The position numbers were made by a program, and so were the translations under genes. Under the pieces are notes generated by a model. It did not search any database. It had not been told where the DNA came from and saw only the letters and a program-made list of their open reading frames with translations. Of a stretch of 64,000 bases of DNA, positions 42,139-53,379 are shown in pieces (the first letter of the stretch is position 1; every line of letters starts with the position of its first letter). This stretch comes from Diphasiastrum complanatum (taxonomy: Eukaryota; Streptophyta; Lycopodiopsida; Lycopodiales; Lycopodiaceae). The DNA is taken from the NCBI GenBank assembly GCA_029204225.1, contig CM055096.1:813001-877000 (forward strand), given 5' to 3'.

Positions 42139-43226
42139 TGTCTGATATTATACACGAGTTTTTGTACAGCAGTTTGGCACCTACAACATTCTACATAGAA
42201 TCGAATTAGCCAAACTATTCAAACAATGAATACCTCAACCTACCAGCTAATCTTCATCTCAAGAGTAAAGGCATCCATTCCCGTTAATGTCTACATTCAA
42301 AATTCATTTCAAACTATTTGAAGAAGCTCGAAGACCTGGCCATCTCTGACTACTTCAATGATTGACAATGACCGAATTATCCAAAGTATCCAAAGTGTCC
42401 GAATGATTCGACAATCGACTAGGCATCTTCAATTTGCAATATACTACACAGAGTAAACTGCACACTTGTCTACTATCTACAAGTGTATTGATTTGCACAC
42501 ACATGTTTAGTACAAATCTATAAAGTACATTCATGACCAGCATCTGGTCAGATTAGACTAGTCTTGTAATTATAAATTAGTTAAGCAATTCTTGTAATCA
42601 CAAGTATGTTGTGTATATATATCCGGTTTGCACTCACTATGTAGAGGCGGTAGATTGAACATCGGAAGTTATGCTGCATTAAGGCTATAATCACTTGTGT
42701 TGTTCATGCTCCAAATTGAGCAAATGCTCTTATGAGAAGCATTCAGTATAAATATCAACAACACCTTCTACTATATGTATGTAATTTGGATATGTGTGTG
42801 TTGTGATTGATTGCACTTTCCTAAATACTTGTCTCAGTTTGCTCACTCAGTCTAATCTAATCAGGACGTCTTTGACTCCTCAGAATTTGATCAGACGACG
42901 GTTGTCTTTGACGCCTGAGGAACGAATGCTATCTTTCTACACCAGTAAATTAAATTTTGAATTGAACTTCATTTTTAAACTGAACATCAGTAATTCCACA
43001 TACTGTTTATCCTCTTTGGTGACTGTACTCACATCACATAATTTGTTTGAGTGTGCAATTATAAGTTCTAGTGGTCTTTGATGCATGAGCTGTGATTCTA
43101 TTTGGCATTCTCTATCCCCTCGTCAGTCGATATCATCACTTGAGTGTCAAGCCACAGCTTCGACGATCACCCTATCTTGCTGCTATCATCAACCTGTTCC
43201 ACATTATATCTCCTTCTCTCCCAACA
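42139..43226 (+). repeat. 5' LTR, truncated at its left end (TGTTGG..CCAACA family)
   Basis: 42139-42806 matches 20937-21606. The rest (42807-43226) is the LTR's right end, closing CTTCTCTCCCAACA three bases before a primer-binding site. Complementary to the 3' LTR at 20703-21606, which keeps the left end. Contains GTGTATATATATCC, a possible TATA element, near 42610. Confidence 0.8.
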
Positions 43227-43229
43227 GGG

Positions 43230-43241
43230 TGGTATTAGAGC
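43230..43241 (+). promoter_or_regulatory. primer-binding site, tRNA-Met variant
   Basis: TGGTATTAGAGC, one base from the common copia site, just after the LTR. Confidence 0.85.
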
Positions 43242-43293
43242 AATTGTATTAAAACTGAGAGGTTATTGCACCTTCAATTGTTATCAATTCAAT

Positions 43294-43540
43294 ATGTCTC
43301 CCTCTAGTAACACTCCATTCTTATCATCATCCAATGAAGTCAAAATTATCGACAAATTCAATGGCTCAAAATTTTATATATGGAAGTTGAAACTTAGGAT
43401 GATGCTCATGGACAGAGGTCTTTGGGATGCTGGGGAAAGTTCTAACCCGAAACCAGACGAGGTTGATTACAAATTAGCTAAGGCATAGAAGATGAAGGAT
43501 CAGAAGGTCCTAGCATCAATCACACTGGGACTATATTGAG
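43294..43540 (+). pseudogene. copia gag N-terminus
   Basis: ATG at 43294: MSPSSNTPFLSSSNEVKIID, then KFNGSKFYIWKLKLRMMLMD and RGLWDAG, the DUF4219-type start of copia gag. A stop after KLAKA at 43486-43488 and KMKDQKVLASITLGL are followed by an abrupt switch to gypsy gag at about 43541. Confidence 0.82.
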
Positions 43541-43892
43541 CGGGTCAAACACTTACGATCCGAGTGCAGTGCAGCCCTAACTCCCGATCACATGGTGATC
43601 ATGTGGTTCCTAGTCGGACTACCACGAAGCATCATAAGAGAACTGAAATGACGGGAGCAGTACGCTACTCTGCAAGAAGCTATGGAAGATGCCATCAGGG
43701 AAGAGGATGAGGGATCTGACGATGACTATCCATCTACCCACACCCCTACTCTCTCGTTAGCATCATCATCATCAAACGCATCTGCTCCATCCACCGAACT
43801 GCTGTTGGAGCAAATGACAAAATTACACAAATAGCAGATGGAGCAACTTACAGCACAATTTGACCAGAAATTGAAGTGCACGTTATCTTAAA
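43541..43892 (+). pseudogene. Ty3/gypsy gag fragment
   Basis: ERVKHLRSECSAALTPDHMV, FLVGLPRSIIRELK, a stop, EQYATLQEAMEDAIREEDEG, a Ser/Thr stretch, LLLEQMTKLHK, a stop, QMEQLTAQFDQ. This is the retrotransposon gag core followed by its coiled C-terminus. It is related to 49291-49892 (plus) and 51760-52330 (minus). Joined directly to copia gag on its left. Confidence 0.82.
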
Positions 43893-44640
43893 GGCTCTTA
43901 GGACAAAAATAAGCAAAGTAATTTGTCACCAACAAACAAAAAGATCCTTCACAACGAAATCTGTTCGGCTTTTGATTCCTCCCAACAAGCACAAGGCATT
44001 AGTTCTTATCATAGAAAGAAAACAAAACAAAATGTCAATTAAGTTCTTTATCTGAACACATAGCTCATTCATTAAAAGAGATTCTGATTAGAATTATGCT
44101 TAAGGCTTTGGCTATTTCCCTACACACATTAGTTAGAATTGTCACTCCCGGATGTCACATGTAAATCCACGTTAGAGAATCTGGATTTCAGTACAAGTGA
44201 AGAGTGAAAGCCGAAAACATATGTCTATCAAAATTACTTACAGAATAACTCAAAGTGTGTTCGCTCAATTGATAAAAAGTGTAATTGTAACAAATAGTAA
44301 ACAAAATGAATGCACAAGCTACAAAACTGGCTCTCTTCTCTCTATTGATAGCTAATTCTCTGCATATGTACAATGGCTCTGAGTGTCGCCCTTATAGAGA
44401 TGCACACCGGCCTATCCTTCGATCACCAACTGTTAAGGTGTTGGTTGGGATCAGGTTATGTGTTGCTCTAGAACGTCGCGAGTTCTTAATTACAATGAAT
44501 TAACAAGATGCAAATAGGCCTTCACATGAATTTAGGCACTACATGAATTTAGGCACTATAGCATATTTCATGTACAGAAATTAAAAAATTTACAATATAA
44601 AACGTTTAATTTGGATAATGTGGAATGATAGGCCTCCGCA
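43893..44640. other. no gene recognised
   Basis: AT-rich sequence. A 65-codon open frame on each strand around 44190-44500 has no domain. Confidence 0.45.
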
Positions 44641-44649
44641 ACTATGTGA

Positions 44650-45390
44650 ACTTGAAGCTTGTTGGGAGGATTCAGCTAGTGCTTCTTCATAAATAGCACG
44701 AAACCCATGGATTTTGTTGTCAAGGTACGAGACAACGATAGAGGAGATAAGAGGGCCAACATCAAACTATTGTTTGGAATTACTTTTGATGGCTCCCTTC
44801 AATTCGCCAAAAACAGTCTTGAACCAATTATATGGTTCCAAAGGTGTTTTATCTAACTTGTAGTTAGATTCAACTATATGATGCAAGACTTGTGAGAAAA
44901 TTCTTTCTAGCTTGAGGTTTCCAACCATCAGGAAGTTGTTTAGGAGTTGATCTGCGGCATGGATGGTAGGTTCTCGAATGGATTCTAGTAGATAGCCATC
45001 ATTGGTCTAGTGAAGCTCATTTGTCGTGTCAATAAAAGGGATAATGACAATCTTGGCAGGCTTTGGTTTGGTGAAGGCTGAGTTCCAAAGGATATAACTA
45101 TGGCGGCAAGGGTGTCTTCAGTAACACGCACGTTGTGGGTAACTGTCTAGTAGGTAATATAAAATTTGGACTTCGTCTCTATCTAGGTACTAAAGGCCAT
45201 AGTTATAAAGTGCATGTTTATTTTACTTGAAAAACTACGCTCGTGGATTTCCATCACCGTGGGCAGAGACTTAGCAAGGTTCATCCATTGAGCCACCATG
45301 CTTGTGCTAGAAAGTATCATAATGTCTGTTCTGGTTGGAACATCATGATGAATGACATATTACGGACACTGAGAAGTATCAGTAGAAGAC
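44650..45390 (-). pseudogene. decayed ORF of unknown function, minus strand, near gypsy integrase
   Basis: About 245 codons in two frames on the minus strand. Upstream part: MSSTDTSQCP, MVAQWMNLAKSLPTVMEIHE, RSFSSKINMHFITMAFST, HNVRVTEDTLAAIV. After a frameshift near 45060: TTNELH, ESIREPTIHAADQLLNNFLM, VGNLKLERIFSQVLHHIVES, NYKLDKTPLEPYNWFKTVFG, FRAIYEEALAESS. Few stops and consistent spacing show it was a real protein. It lies downstream, on the same strand, of the gypsy integrase end (46150-46470), in the place of an extra ORF or envelope-like gene. No transmembrane segment is visible. Family unknown. Confidence 0.45.
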
Positions 45391-46140
45391 ATATTTGAGA
45401 GTAGGCAAATACTGAGACTAAATAGCGTAAGAGTGTATCGAAAAGATGGAAGAAAGTTTTGGAAAGTTCTGGTTGCTGGAAAATTTGACAAGAGCTTCGC
45501 TAGCACAAGTGAGAAATGAAATTGAATTCCGCCCTTTAATAAGCTGATTTGGAGGGTCCATTAGACAAAGTACTAGTTTGGATGTTCAATTTTGGACAAA
45601 AATTTACAAACATGTTCAGTACTGTGAAAATAGCTTCAAAAAATCTCAGTGAAGATTTCAGAACATCTGAAGTGATCCGGTGAAGGTTCTAAAGATCTAG
45701 CGAAAGTTCAACATTCATCTAAGAACATCCTTCGCCTAGGTATTGTAATAAAAATTTTCAGGATCTGAACCTATATCCAACCTAATTTTGGCATTTTGAA
45801 TCCATCTGTCAGATGGGCGAAGGTTAATAAAGACTATCAGATGCTCGGTGAAGGTTTCCAAAATCATAAACTGTTGGTAGTAACTCACTAGAGAACATTC
45901 GTCTAACTCAGTATAGGTAAATCTGAGGTGGATGTATAATCTGGCAACACGGCGAAGGTTTTTAAAACTGTATGTACAAGAAATGACTCAAAAAGTGACT
46001 TTCTAATTGATTTTTGAAAATAATTTTCTTCAACTTTTTCTGATTTGATGGCTTTTTTTACTTTTGCTCATTCTTATTTTTCTTTTCTTTTTGTTTTTTA
46101 TTGTCTTTTCCAAAAAAAAAAAAAAGTCCAACCTAGTAGT
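45391..46140. other. no gene recognised
   Basis: Non-coding. It ends with a pyrimidine-rich run (about 46050-46112) followed by a 14-A run. Confidence 0.45.
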
Positions 46141-46149
46141 GAAAAACAA

Positions 46150-47190
46150 AGAAATTGTAAAACAACAAAAGTAAAACTGATAAGGTATTGGACCATGTTG
46201 GTTGAATTGGTGGCTGCCAAAACTTGCATAGTCGATTGCCATTCACTGGAATATCAAATCGTTTTCTATCCAAGTATTTTAAAATAACTGCTCCAAAGTT
46301 CAATATTTCTTTCACCTTATATGGTCCTTCACCTATAAACTTTAATTGTTTTTTGATCAGTTACATCAGTTCTGGATCTCCTTCCTTCAAATATGTGTAA
46401 TTGGTGATCGTGCCATGCCTTGCGGTGAGGTTTCTCTGCTACTAATGCATGTACTGCCATCAATCTGATTTCACGATGAGCTTACGGTAACATAATGACA
46501 ATATCATCCAAAGTATAACATTTGAAATGCTCTGACATATCATGTTATACTTTGTCTGATTGTTCTTCCTCATAAGAATTGATCTTGGATCTTCGTTTAG
46601 CTTTCTTGGCAGTAATTGATCGTGGAGGTGATGACTTTCTAGAAGATGTGGTCTTCTCTAAAGGTGCCAACTTCCTTGAGGATAATTTCTTGCGAGAACT
46701 TTGACTTGAAGAATCATCCTTGATCTTTCCTTTTCTTTATCCAATAAAGGTGGTACAATTTCAAGATCAACTTTTCTCGATGATTTTTCCCATTTCAGAA
46801 TCGTATTATAGTGCTACTTAGCTTGTCTTTTTGTCATTGGTCCTGCAATATTTCCTTCAATATAAATGCTTTTGGTGGTTTTATTGTTGGTTCATCCAAA
46901 ATATCTCAAACTCCAAATCTCATAGGATCCATGTGATTTAAGATCTGCTCATCTGTAAGCTCTACATTTTCATCGTAAGACAGGACGTAACTGACATGGA
47001 TGAGTTCATCTTCAATGGAGGGGCCTGGTATTGGATTTGTTGATATCCAAGCTACGTTCATTATATTCAATCGAAAAGTAATCTGCATATCGAAAGTTCG
47101 ATCAAGTAAAGGAATCTCACTCAATTTGGATTGATTATCTCGTTGACACATATAGAAAGAGTGGCTCATGATGGACTGTTGATTCAATCT
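46150..47190 (-). pseudogene. Ty3/gypsy integrase C-terminus and preceding region, minus strand
   Basis: At about 46160-46470 on the minus strand: EKPHRKAWHDHQLHI, then in another frame FIGEGPYKVKEILNFGAVIL and FDIPVNGNRLCKFW. This is the GPFKVKE..VNGNRLK ending of gypsy integrases (Athila/Tat-like). Upstream (47187-46906) is an open stretch rich in acidic residues, then GPMTKRQAK (about 46830). The order is unusual and several stops occur. No RT or RNase H lies nearby. Confidence 0.7.
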
Positions 47191-47347
47191 GAGTTAACCT
47201 TTTCACTAATACTTCTTTTGCTTTCAGCACCAACTTCAGAAATGGATGCATCACTCATCCAATAGCATTAGAGAGACTAGGATTAGAGGTCCAACAGCAT
47301 GCAAGAAGGATTCTCCATGAGTTTTATATGTACTCCACTTTGGAATC

Positions 47348-48161
47348 TGTTGGGGATATTTCCAACATAGAACGAATAAAAGAAAATGAGCCAATAAATG
47401 TGTTGCGAGGGCATGGCTCCCTGCGCGTATAAGTCCATGACCCAAGGAGCATGCAAGGCGATTGTAAATAGAAATAATGGACTTGGGCTCCTTGTAATTA
47501 AAATAAAACTTGAGGCCCAAAGCCATTTTAAACTTAGTTTATTATTTTAGAGTTGGGTCCAACTTTGGACTCACATGAATCTTGTGAATTCTAATGTACT
47601 TTTTGTGGACCCTTAGTTTAAGTTAGGTCCAAGATGGATGGTTAGGATCAATGTACATATTAGCCAATAGAATTTTGGGGCAAGGGCCGTTCCCATTTAT
47701 AAAAAGACACCATTTGTACTCTATTTTTCATGCTTATTGAGAAGGAGAAAACTCTACCAAACTTTGGAGAGAAGCATCCTCATTTGCTATTCACTACTTG
47801 CTAATGCTTTTGATTGTGCTTTCTGATTGCTTCTAGTTTACATGTTTTTTGGTTGTGATAGTGAATATTTCTCCATTAGCAAGCATAAGGAGCATTTGAG
47901 CCAACCTCCACCCTCACTCTCTTCCTCTTCCTCTCTTTCTCTCTCTCTTTCCTACTCTCTCTTCCCTTTCACAAAAATTATGATGAATGTTAGTTTAGAG
48001 GAGTAGAGTTAGGGGTGAGTAGTGTTAGTGGTGTTAGTGTTAGGGAAAAAGTAGAGAACTATCTAAAAGTAGCATCTATTCATAGTTAGGCACCTATCCA
48101 GTGTTCTAACCCTTGTTGATAGGCGGGAGGGCTACGACGACGCGAGAACATCAACCCTACA
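47348..48161 (+). repeat. 5' LTR of the gypsy element
   Basis: Starts TGTTGGGGATATTTCC and ends CAACCCTACA, one base before the primer site. Holds its own promoter: GCCAATAG (47663) and TTATAAAAAG (47698-47707), followed by a CT-rich leader. No second copy of this LTR is seen in the window. Confidence 0.8.
47698..47707 (+). promoter_or_regulatory. LTR TATA box
   Basis: TTATAAAAAG, with a CCAAT-like element 35 bp upstream; it would start transcription of the gypsy RNA near 47730. Confidence 0.6.
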
Positions 48162-48162
48162 G

Positions 48163-48180
48163 TGGCGCCGTTGTCGGGGA
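48163..48180 (+). promoter_or_regulatory. primer-binding site, tRNA-Asp type
   Basis: TGGCGCCGTTGTCGGGGA, the primer site typical of Tat/Athila gypsy elements (one base from the form TGGCGCCGTTGCCGGGGA), complementary to the tRNA-Asp 3' end. Confidence 0.93.
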
Positions 48181-49290
48181 TAGGCTTCCACTAACTAGCA
48201 TAGCTGCATTTTAGTTATTTCTTGCTTTTTAGAGTAGTTTTAGGTGGATTTTGGGGTAGGAGGAGTTTCTGTATTTTCTTGTATTTGGACTGTTCTCAGC
48301 TAGCGGAGGAGGTGTGAGAGGGTGGAAGAGACCCTGAACAGCCTACATTTTGGAGGGAAAAAGAGCCAAATTTCCCATCAAATTTTATTTTCTCCAAAAC
48401 CAGTGAGAGATAACTCTCGTATGACTGGCAGCAGCTCCAGGGTAGTGTCCTAGATCTGCATAGAAGCCTGCGAGAGTTAGTTCCAATTAGATTGCAAAAA
48501 TTGAAAAAATCATAAAAATACAAAAACTCTTGTAAAAAAATCAAAAAAATTCAAAACTTCATTAGAATTCCCGCAGAGCCCTCTGAAGATCCATCTCAGT
48601 GAGACCAGGACATAGTGCAGCTTGCGAGAGTTAGTTCAAAATTTAAGTATTTGAGCGAGAGTTCCCAGTGAAAAAAAGACGGGAAAGTACCAAAGAACCC
48701 TCGCAAACACTAAAATTTTTAGTTCCAGTGCTCAAGAATCCTTGCAGATAATTCTGAAGTTCCATCTCAATGAGACTAGGACACAAAAGAATCTATGAGA
48801 GTTATTTTGATTTAGTGCTAAAACATCACTAAAAAGTGAAGATTTAGCAAATCCTTCCAATGAGAACTCTCGTAGACAATTCAAATCGATTCAGAATGTC
48901 AATTTTCATTAGTGGTGAACCTGCGAGAGTTACTGCTGATTATTGGTAGAGATGAAGCCAAATTAATAGTTTTGAACCCTCATAAACAATGAAATTTTGA
49001 CTTAATGCAAGAGTTAATTCTCATAGAGATTTTTAGAGTCAGATCTAGGCCAGATTCAACTCCTGTGATCCTTGCAAGATTACTTCCCAATGATCTGAGA
49101 GATATCAAGGCTTTTTGTCTGCAAAACAGCTAAAGAACCCTCGCACAGCCAACCCTCATGCTAAAGAACCCTCGCAGACTAGATCAGTGGAAAGATCTGC
49201 ATTAGCTATTATCAAAATCTCAAGACAATCAGTGCAAGGAGTAAAAAGTTATCAAGGAAAAACCACCGTACAAGGCTTGAATCCTCAACA
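48181..49290 (+). other. gypsy leader with dispersed GCGAGAG/CCTCGCA motifs
   Basis: A 1.1-kb leader in which TGCGAGAGTTA or its complement-like form AACCCTCGCA recurs about every 60-100 bp (48468, 48627, 48700, 48920, 49137, 49170), with diverged forms between. CCATCTCAGTGAGACCAGG also recurs (48590, 48763). It parallels the denser array at 53380-54320 in another gypsy fragment. No gene. Confidence 0.7.
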
Positions 49291-49892
49291 TTGGCCTATC
49301 AATTGATCATATCCATAAGATCCAGATTGCATCCCACTCTACAAGTAAGATCCAACTATCTTGGATCCCACCCTCGGATGAATCTGAGATCTAGACAATC
49401 AGTAGCAAGAAGGACAGCGAATCAAGCACCACACCTTCCCAGATTAGCAGCTGCACAACAAGAGGCAGAGCCGGAACCAGTGCCAATGGATCCAATGGGT
49501 CAACCCATACATGTCACTCCCTTGCAAGTAGTTTGGAGGCCACCTCGAATGGAGATACCAAAATACGACGGATCATCAGATCTCATCCAGTTCCTCCAGA
49601 TCTACGAGCAAGCTTGTGAAATCTAAGACGATCGGACACCTACAGAGAAGTTGATGTTGTTCCCCATGTCACTAGTAGCGGTGGCTCAAGATTGGTTTTT
49701 CAATTTGTCAGAGGAAGAAAAATCCACCTGGAAAACAATTAAAGTGGCTCTCATCACGCACTTTAAACCGATAAAGTTCCTAGAAGACCCGTTTCTCCTG
49801 CTCAGCAAGGTCAAGATGGGAAAAAGAGAAAGGGTCGAGGACTATATTGAGTAGGTCAAACATCTACGATCCGAGTGCAATGTAGTCCTGAT
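49291..49892 (+). pseudogene. gypsy gag, interrupted by copia
   Basis: LRSRQSVARRTANQAP..PVPMDPMGQP, RPPRMEIPKYDGSSDLIQFL, then a stop, KLMLFPMSLVAVAQDWFFNL, EEKSTWKTIKVALITHF, MGKRERVEDYIE, a stop, VKHLRSECNVVL. This is the retrotransposon gag domain (assembly and RNA packaging). The copia LTR begins after ..GTCCTGAT at 49893. Confidence 0.86.
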
Positions 49893-50527
49893 TGTGAAAA
49901 TTAGTAAAATTATATCTTCCTATCTCAATTTTTGGGGCCATGCCTATGTTATTTCCATTGTAAATTGTACATAAAGGTATGTGAATTGAGCACATAACCT
50001 TCTAGAATAGGTTGAGTTTGAGTTAGGTAGATTCAAATTTGATGTCATGCAAAAGTTTAGACTACGTGCAATGTCATTCAGAGTGAATGCCTGCAGCATG
50101 CAATCAGTGCATGCAACATGCAAAGTAGTTTTCATGATCTACACATGTCTAGGGAATTTTGAGAGGTGACATGCAGTACATGCAATATCCATGCATGCAG
50201 TTACACATGTGGATCTAGCATGTTTTGCTATATTGTGAATATTGAGATTTTGGTATTTTGGGCTCATTCTCTACCCAAGTTGTATGTGTTGATTTTCTCT
50301 CTCTACTCGAGAGCAGGCTATTTTTCTCATACTAAGCACTTAGAATTATATCTGACATTCATTCCTCATAGTGAGAAGTTAGTTTTTTTTCAGTCTGTTG
50401 TATGCCATTGTGCTCTTGTCTTAGATTTTTCTAGTAATCTATACTTTAATCAATTTTGTGCATCACAACACCTCTGTAAGATCCTGTAAGGTGTGTGGTG
50501 AAGTTCACACGTGCTAAAAACTTCACA
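49893..50527 (+). repeat. 5' LTR of the nested copia element
   Basis: 635 bp, TGTGAAAATTAG..AACTTCACA. It lacks about 100 bp found in the 9573-10291 and 59447-59850 copies (the stretch after CACATGTGGATC). Contains repeated ATGCA / TGCATGC phrases near 50085-50200. Confidence 0.9.
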
Positions 50528-50539
50528 TGGTATCAGAGC
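50528..50539 (+). promoter_or_regulatory. primer-binding site, initiator tRNA-Met
   Basis: TGGTATCAGAGC directly after the LTR end TTCACA. Confidence 0.94.
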
Positions 50540-51274
50540 TTTATGTTTTGAAGAGGTGAGGGTGTATACATCAAAACATTAGTGCTTTTGCTTGTATTAA
50601 TTTGGATTTGGGAGAGGAATCCAAACTCGCTGAAAAACAAGCCATCTGTGGATCATAAGTGGATCAAATTAAGCCTGATCTGCTTCAGCCGAGCCCTATA
50701 CAGACAGAGAGCTCACACATGTGAAATCAGCCCTCTTTGTTTGAGTGCTACTTCTCAAGGAATGATCCAAATTTGATGCTTGTTGGATAGGTATTGAAGA
50801 GTAGAATGTGTTGCTCAAGTTTCTAAATCAATTTCATTTGTTTTTAGAAGAGTTTTAGGCAATCAGAGAGTTTGGGAGGGTACTCATCTCGTGTGATATG
50901 CCAAAGTCAGCACACATCAGTTTTTTCCACCAATTTTTTCAATTTTCATTATCAATTAGAGTTGAAAGTAAGTTCCTAGAGAGTTTATTAGTTCATTGAA
51001 ACTCATGGATGAGATAGACTTCTTACTTGCATGTGCTTCATTTCTATGATTGAAACAAGATCCAAATTCAAGATAGATTGATTTTTTCAGTTGAGAGCTG
51101 GATCTCACATTCTGTTGCTAGATTTCATAGGTTGGATCAGCATTATAAGTGTTAGATCCTAGGTTGAGATAGTAAGCAACATTTTCAACTTCATCTTTGT
51201 CATTACTAGAATTTCTCATAGAGAAAATGTCTTCATCTAGTTCACATTTCTTGGAACACCATCTTATGTAATGA
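50540..51274 (+). other. copia leader, gag start deleted
   Basis: Leader matching 8905-9560 of the minus-strand sister. At about 51270 it jumps to the middle of gag, so the gag start is missing. No gene otherwise. Confidence 0.7.
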
Positions 51275-51785
51275 GAGTAAAGGATCTTCATCAAGAGTTA
51301 GCTGGTATTGGAGATGCTCTTAAGGATACTGAACTTGTTCAAGTAGTCCTTAATGGACTTAGAGATGAGTAAGATAATATTGTGCAGACTTATGCTGTCA
51401 GGGAGAAACTTCCATCCTTGGAGACACTACAAGGTGTTCTCATTGCTGAAGAAAGCAGGCAAGAGAACAAGATGCTGGGGATCAACAGACTTTCATTGAA
51501 CGATGGTGGAGATGATAAAGCACTCTTCATCAAGGACAAGTCAAGATGCAAGGGCAAGGGTCAACATCACTTCAAAAAGGACAAAGCCAGAGAAGGTGGT
51601 GAGGATCAATCCTCACAAGTTGCAACATCCAGTGGCAAGAAGAAGCTGTCAAAAATCAAATGTTTCTTCTATGGAAGGCCACTATGCATCAAACTGTTTC
51701 AAGAAGAAGAACCATTCTAAGCAAGCTAACCTTACTAATGAGGATGAGTGTGAGGGTGTTGAGAGTGACTTTTCTCACGATAATC
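51275..51785 (+). pseudogene. copia gag C-terminus with damaged zinc knuckle
   Basis: RVKDLHQELAGIGDALKDTE, LVQVVLNGLRDE, a stop, then LPSLETLQGVLIAEESRQEN, a basic linker (KGKGQHHFKKDKARE), and KIKCFFYGR in place of CFFCGKKG, so the second zinc ligand is Tyr. HYASNCFKKK follows in another frame. It switches to minus-strand gypsy gag at about 51786. Confidence 0.84.
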
Positions 51786-52330
51786 GTAATCCTCGTCAGA
51801 CCCTTCATCTTCTTCTCGGATGGCATCATCCATCACGTCCTTTAGCGCCGTGTAAGAGTTGACGGGTTTCAATTCTCTCCTGATGGCCTTGGGTAACTTG
51901 ACTAGGAATAATTTAATGGCCATTTTCTCAGTGATTTTATCATCGACACAGTCTACTTTAAGACGCTTGAAATGCTCGATGTAGGTGTGTACTGATTCTT
52001 TGCTTCACATCTTGATCTGAGTCAATTGGATAAAAGGGCTTTGGGTGAGCTTGGAAACCTTTTGATGAATCCTGTAGTGATGGTCTCCCAAGACGTGTTG
52101 TTCAGGCCTTCAAGGTTTAAAAACCATTCTTTGGCGTCACCTTGAAGAATCATAGGGAACAGCCTCACCTTTTCAGTTTCAGAGCTGTCACCATTAAACT
52201 TACAAGTGTTGTCGAAATTTTGGAGGAATCTTATTGGGTTAGATTCCCCGTCGTACTTTGGCGCATCTATCCGGGGTATTCTCTTCACTACCCGCGGTGG
52301 ATTCCAGGGCCTTGCATCTTGATCTAAGCG
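51760..52330 (-). pseudogene. Ty3/gypsy gag, minus strand
   Basis: Minus strand: RLDQDARPWNPPRVVKRIPR, IDAPKYDGESNPIRFLQNF, ETEKVRLFPMILQGDAKEWF, then after a frameshift MAIKLFLVKLPKAIRRELK, YTALKDVMDDAIREEDEG. The same domain as 43541 and 49291. The C-terminal end meets copia gag near 51786. Confidence 0.85.
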
Positions 52331-53379
52331 GGTGTCACTACTCTTTAGAATGGTGGTGTATGGGGCGAGGGCGCAATCGTTTTCTTGCTTACTCTATGGC
52401 TTCCTGCTAGTGCACGTCCAAGGCATTTCCTACTGGAGGTGTCTAAGGCCTCTCCCAACTAGAATAAGTAGTATTGGATTGCTTCGGTGGGATGGCTATG
52501 TACAAGGATTGGTGGTGAGAACCGTCAGATCAGAGGTATGCGTAGCCATCGTCATTGCACTGGCAAGCATTGATGCTAAATTGTAGAGTGAACAGAGTTA
52601 AGACGCCACACAGCTGGGATGGCTGGTTGGTTGAATACATTTGAGAGATACTAGACAGCTGGGCGAGTGGGCAAAGCTCTGTCAAGACAAAATGGTCAGG
52701 GTTTTTCAAGAAATGCACACAAGTGGTATGACGTTTCGCTCAGGTGGCAATTTCTTCTATGTCGAGAATCTGTGTGAATAACGTACGCGCCCACTGATAA
52801 AAGTTATCAATTGTGATCAGTGGAGGCCCAAAATGTGGGGAGCGAGTAGCTTATGTCACCAGTTTGGGTGAATTTAGGATTTTTTTTTTTTTTTTTGTTT
52901 CACCTTCTCTAGTGCTCTTGTAGCTGACAAGAGTCGGTGCGAATATCAAGGAATGAATCGTCAACTCAAATGGACCATGAAGCAAGGAACTTATAGAAAA
53001 AATTCCTATTCGTACAGATGAATTTTTTGATGTAATTTGGGTTTTTTTTTTTTTTTTTTAAATGTTGTACCGTTTGGTCTCAGGGAGTACTTGCTCACTC
53101 ATTAGAGTGTAGATCAGCTAAACATCGATTTTCATGTTGGGCGAGTGGTTTACTTGCTGAAATATTGCGGTTGGGATTAAGCACAGTTGACCTGACTGTG
53201 AGTACCCGCATACTTGACTCGGAAGGTTTATGAACTCGCACAGTCAATGGAAAGCGGTTGGTTTAATGAAAAGTTGTTCATAGAATATCATAAGGAAAAC
53301 CAAAATCCATTCGCACAGAATTTGCACAATATCCTATAGTGTCTAACAAGAGCTAAGGGCAGATTCTTGCGCAAAACAA
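52331..53379. other. leader-like sequence of the gypsy block
   Basis: No domain on either strand. Contains poly-T runs of about 17 bases. By position this is upstream of the minus-strand gag and so probably its leader. Confidence 0.45.
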
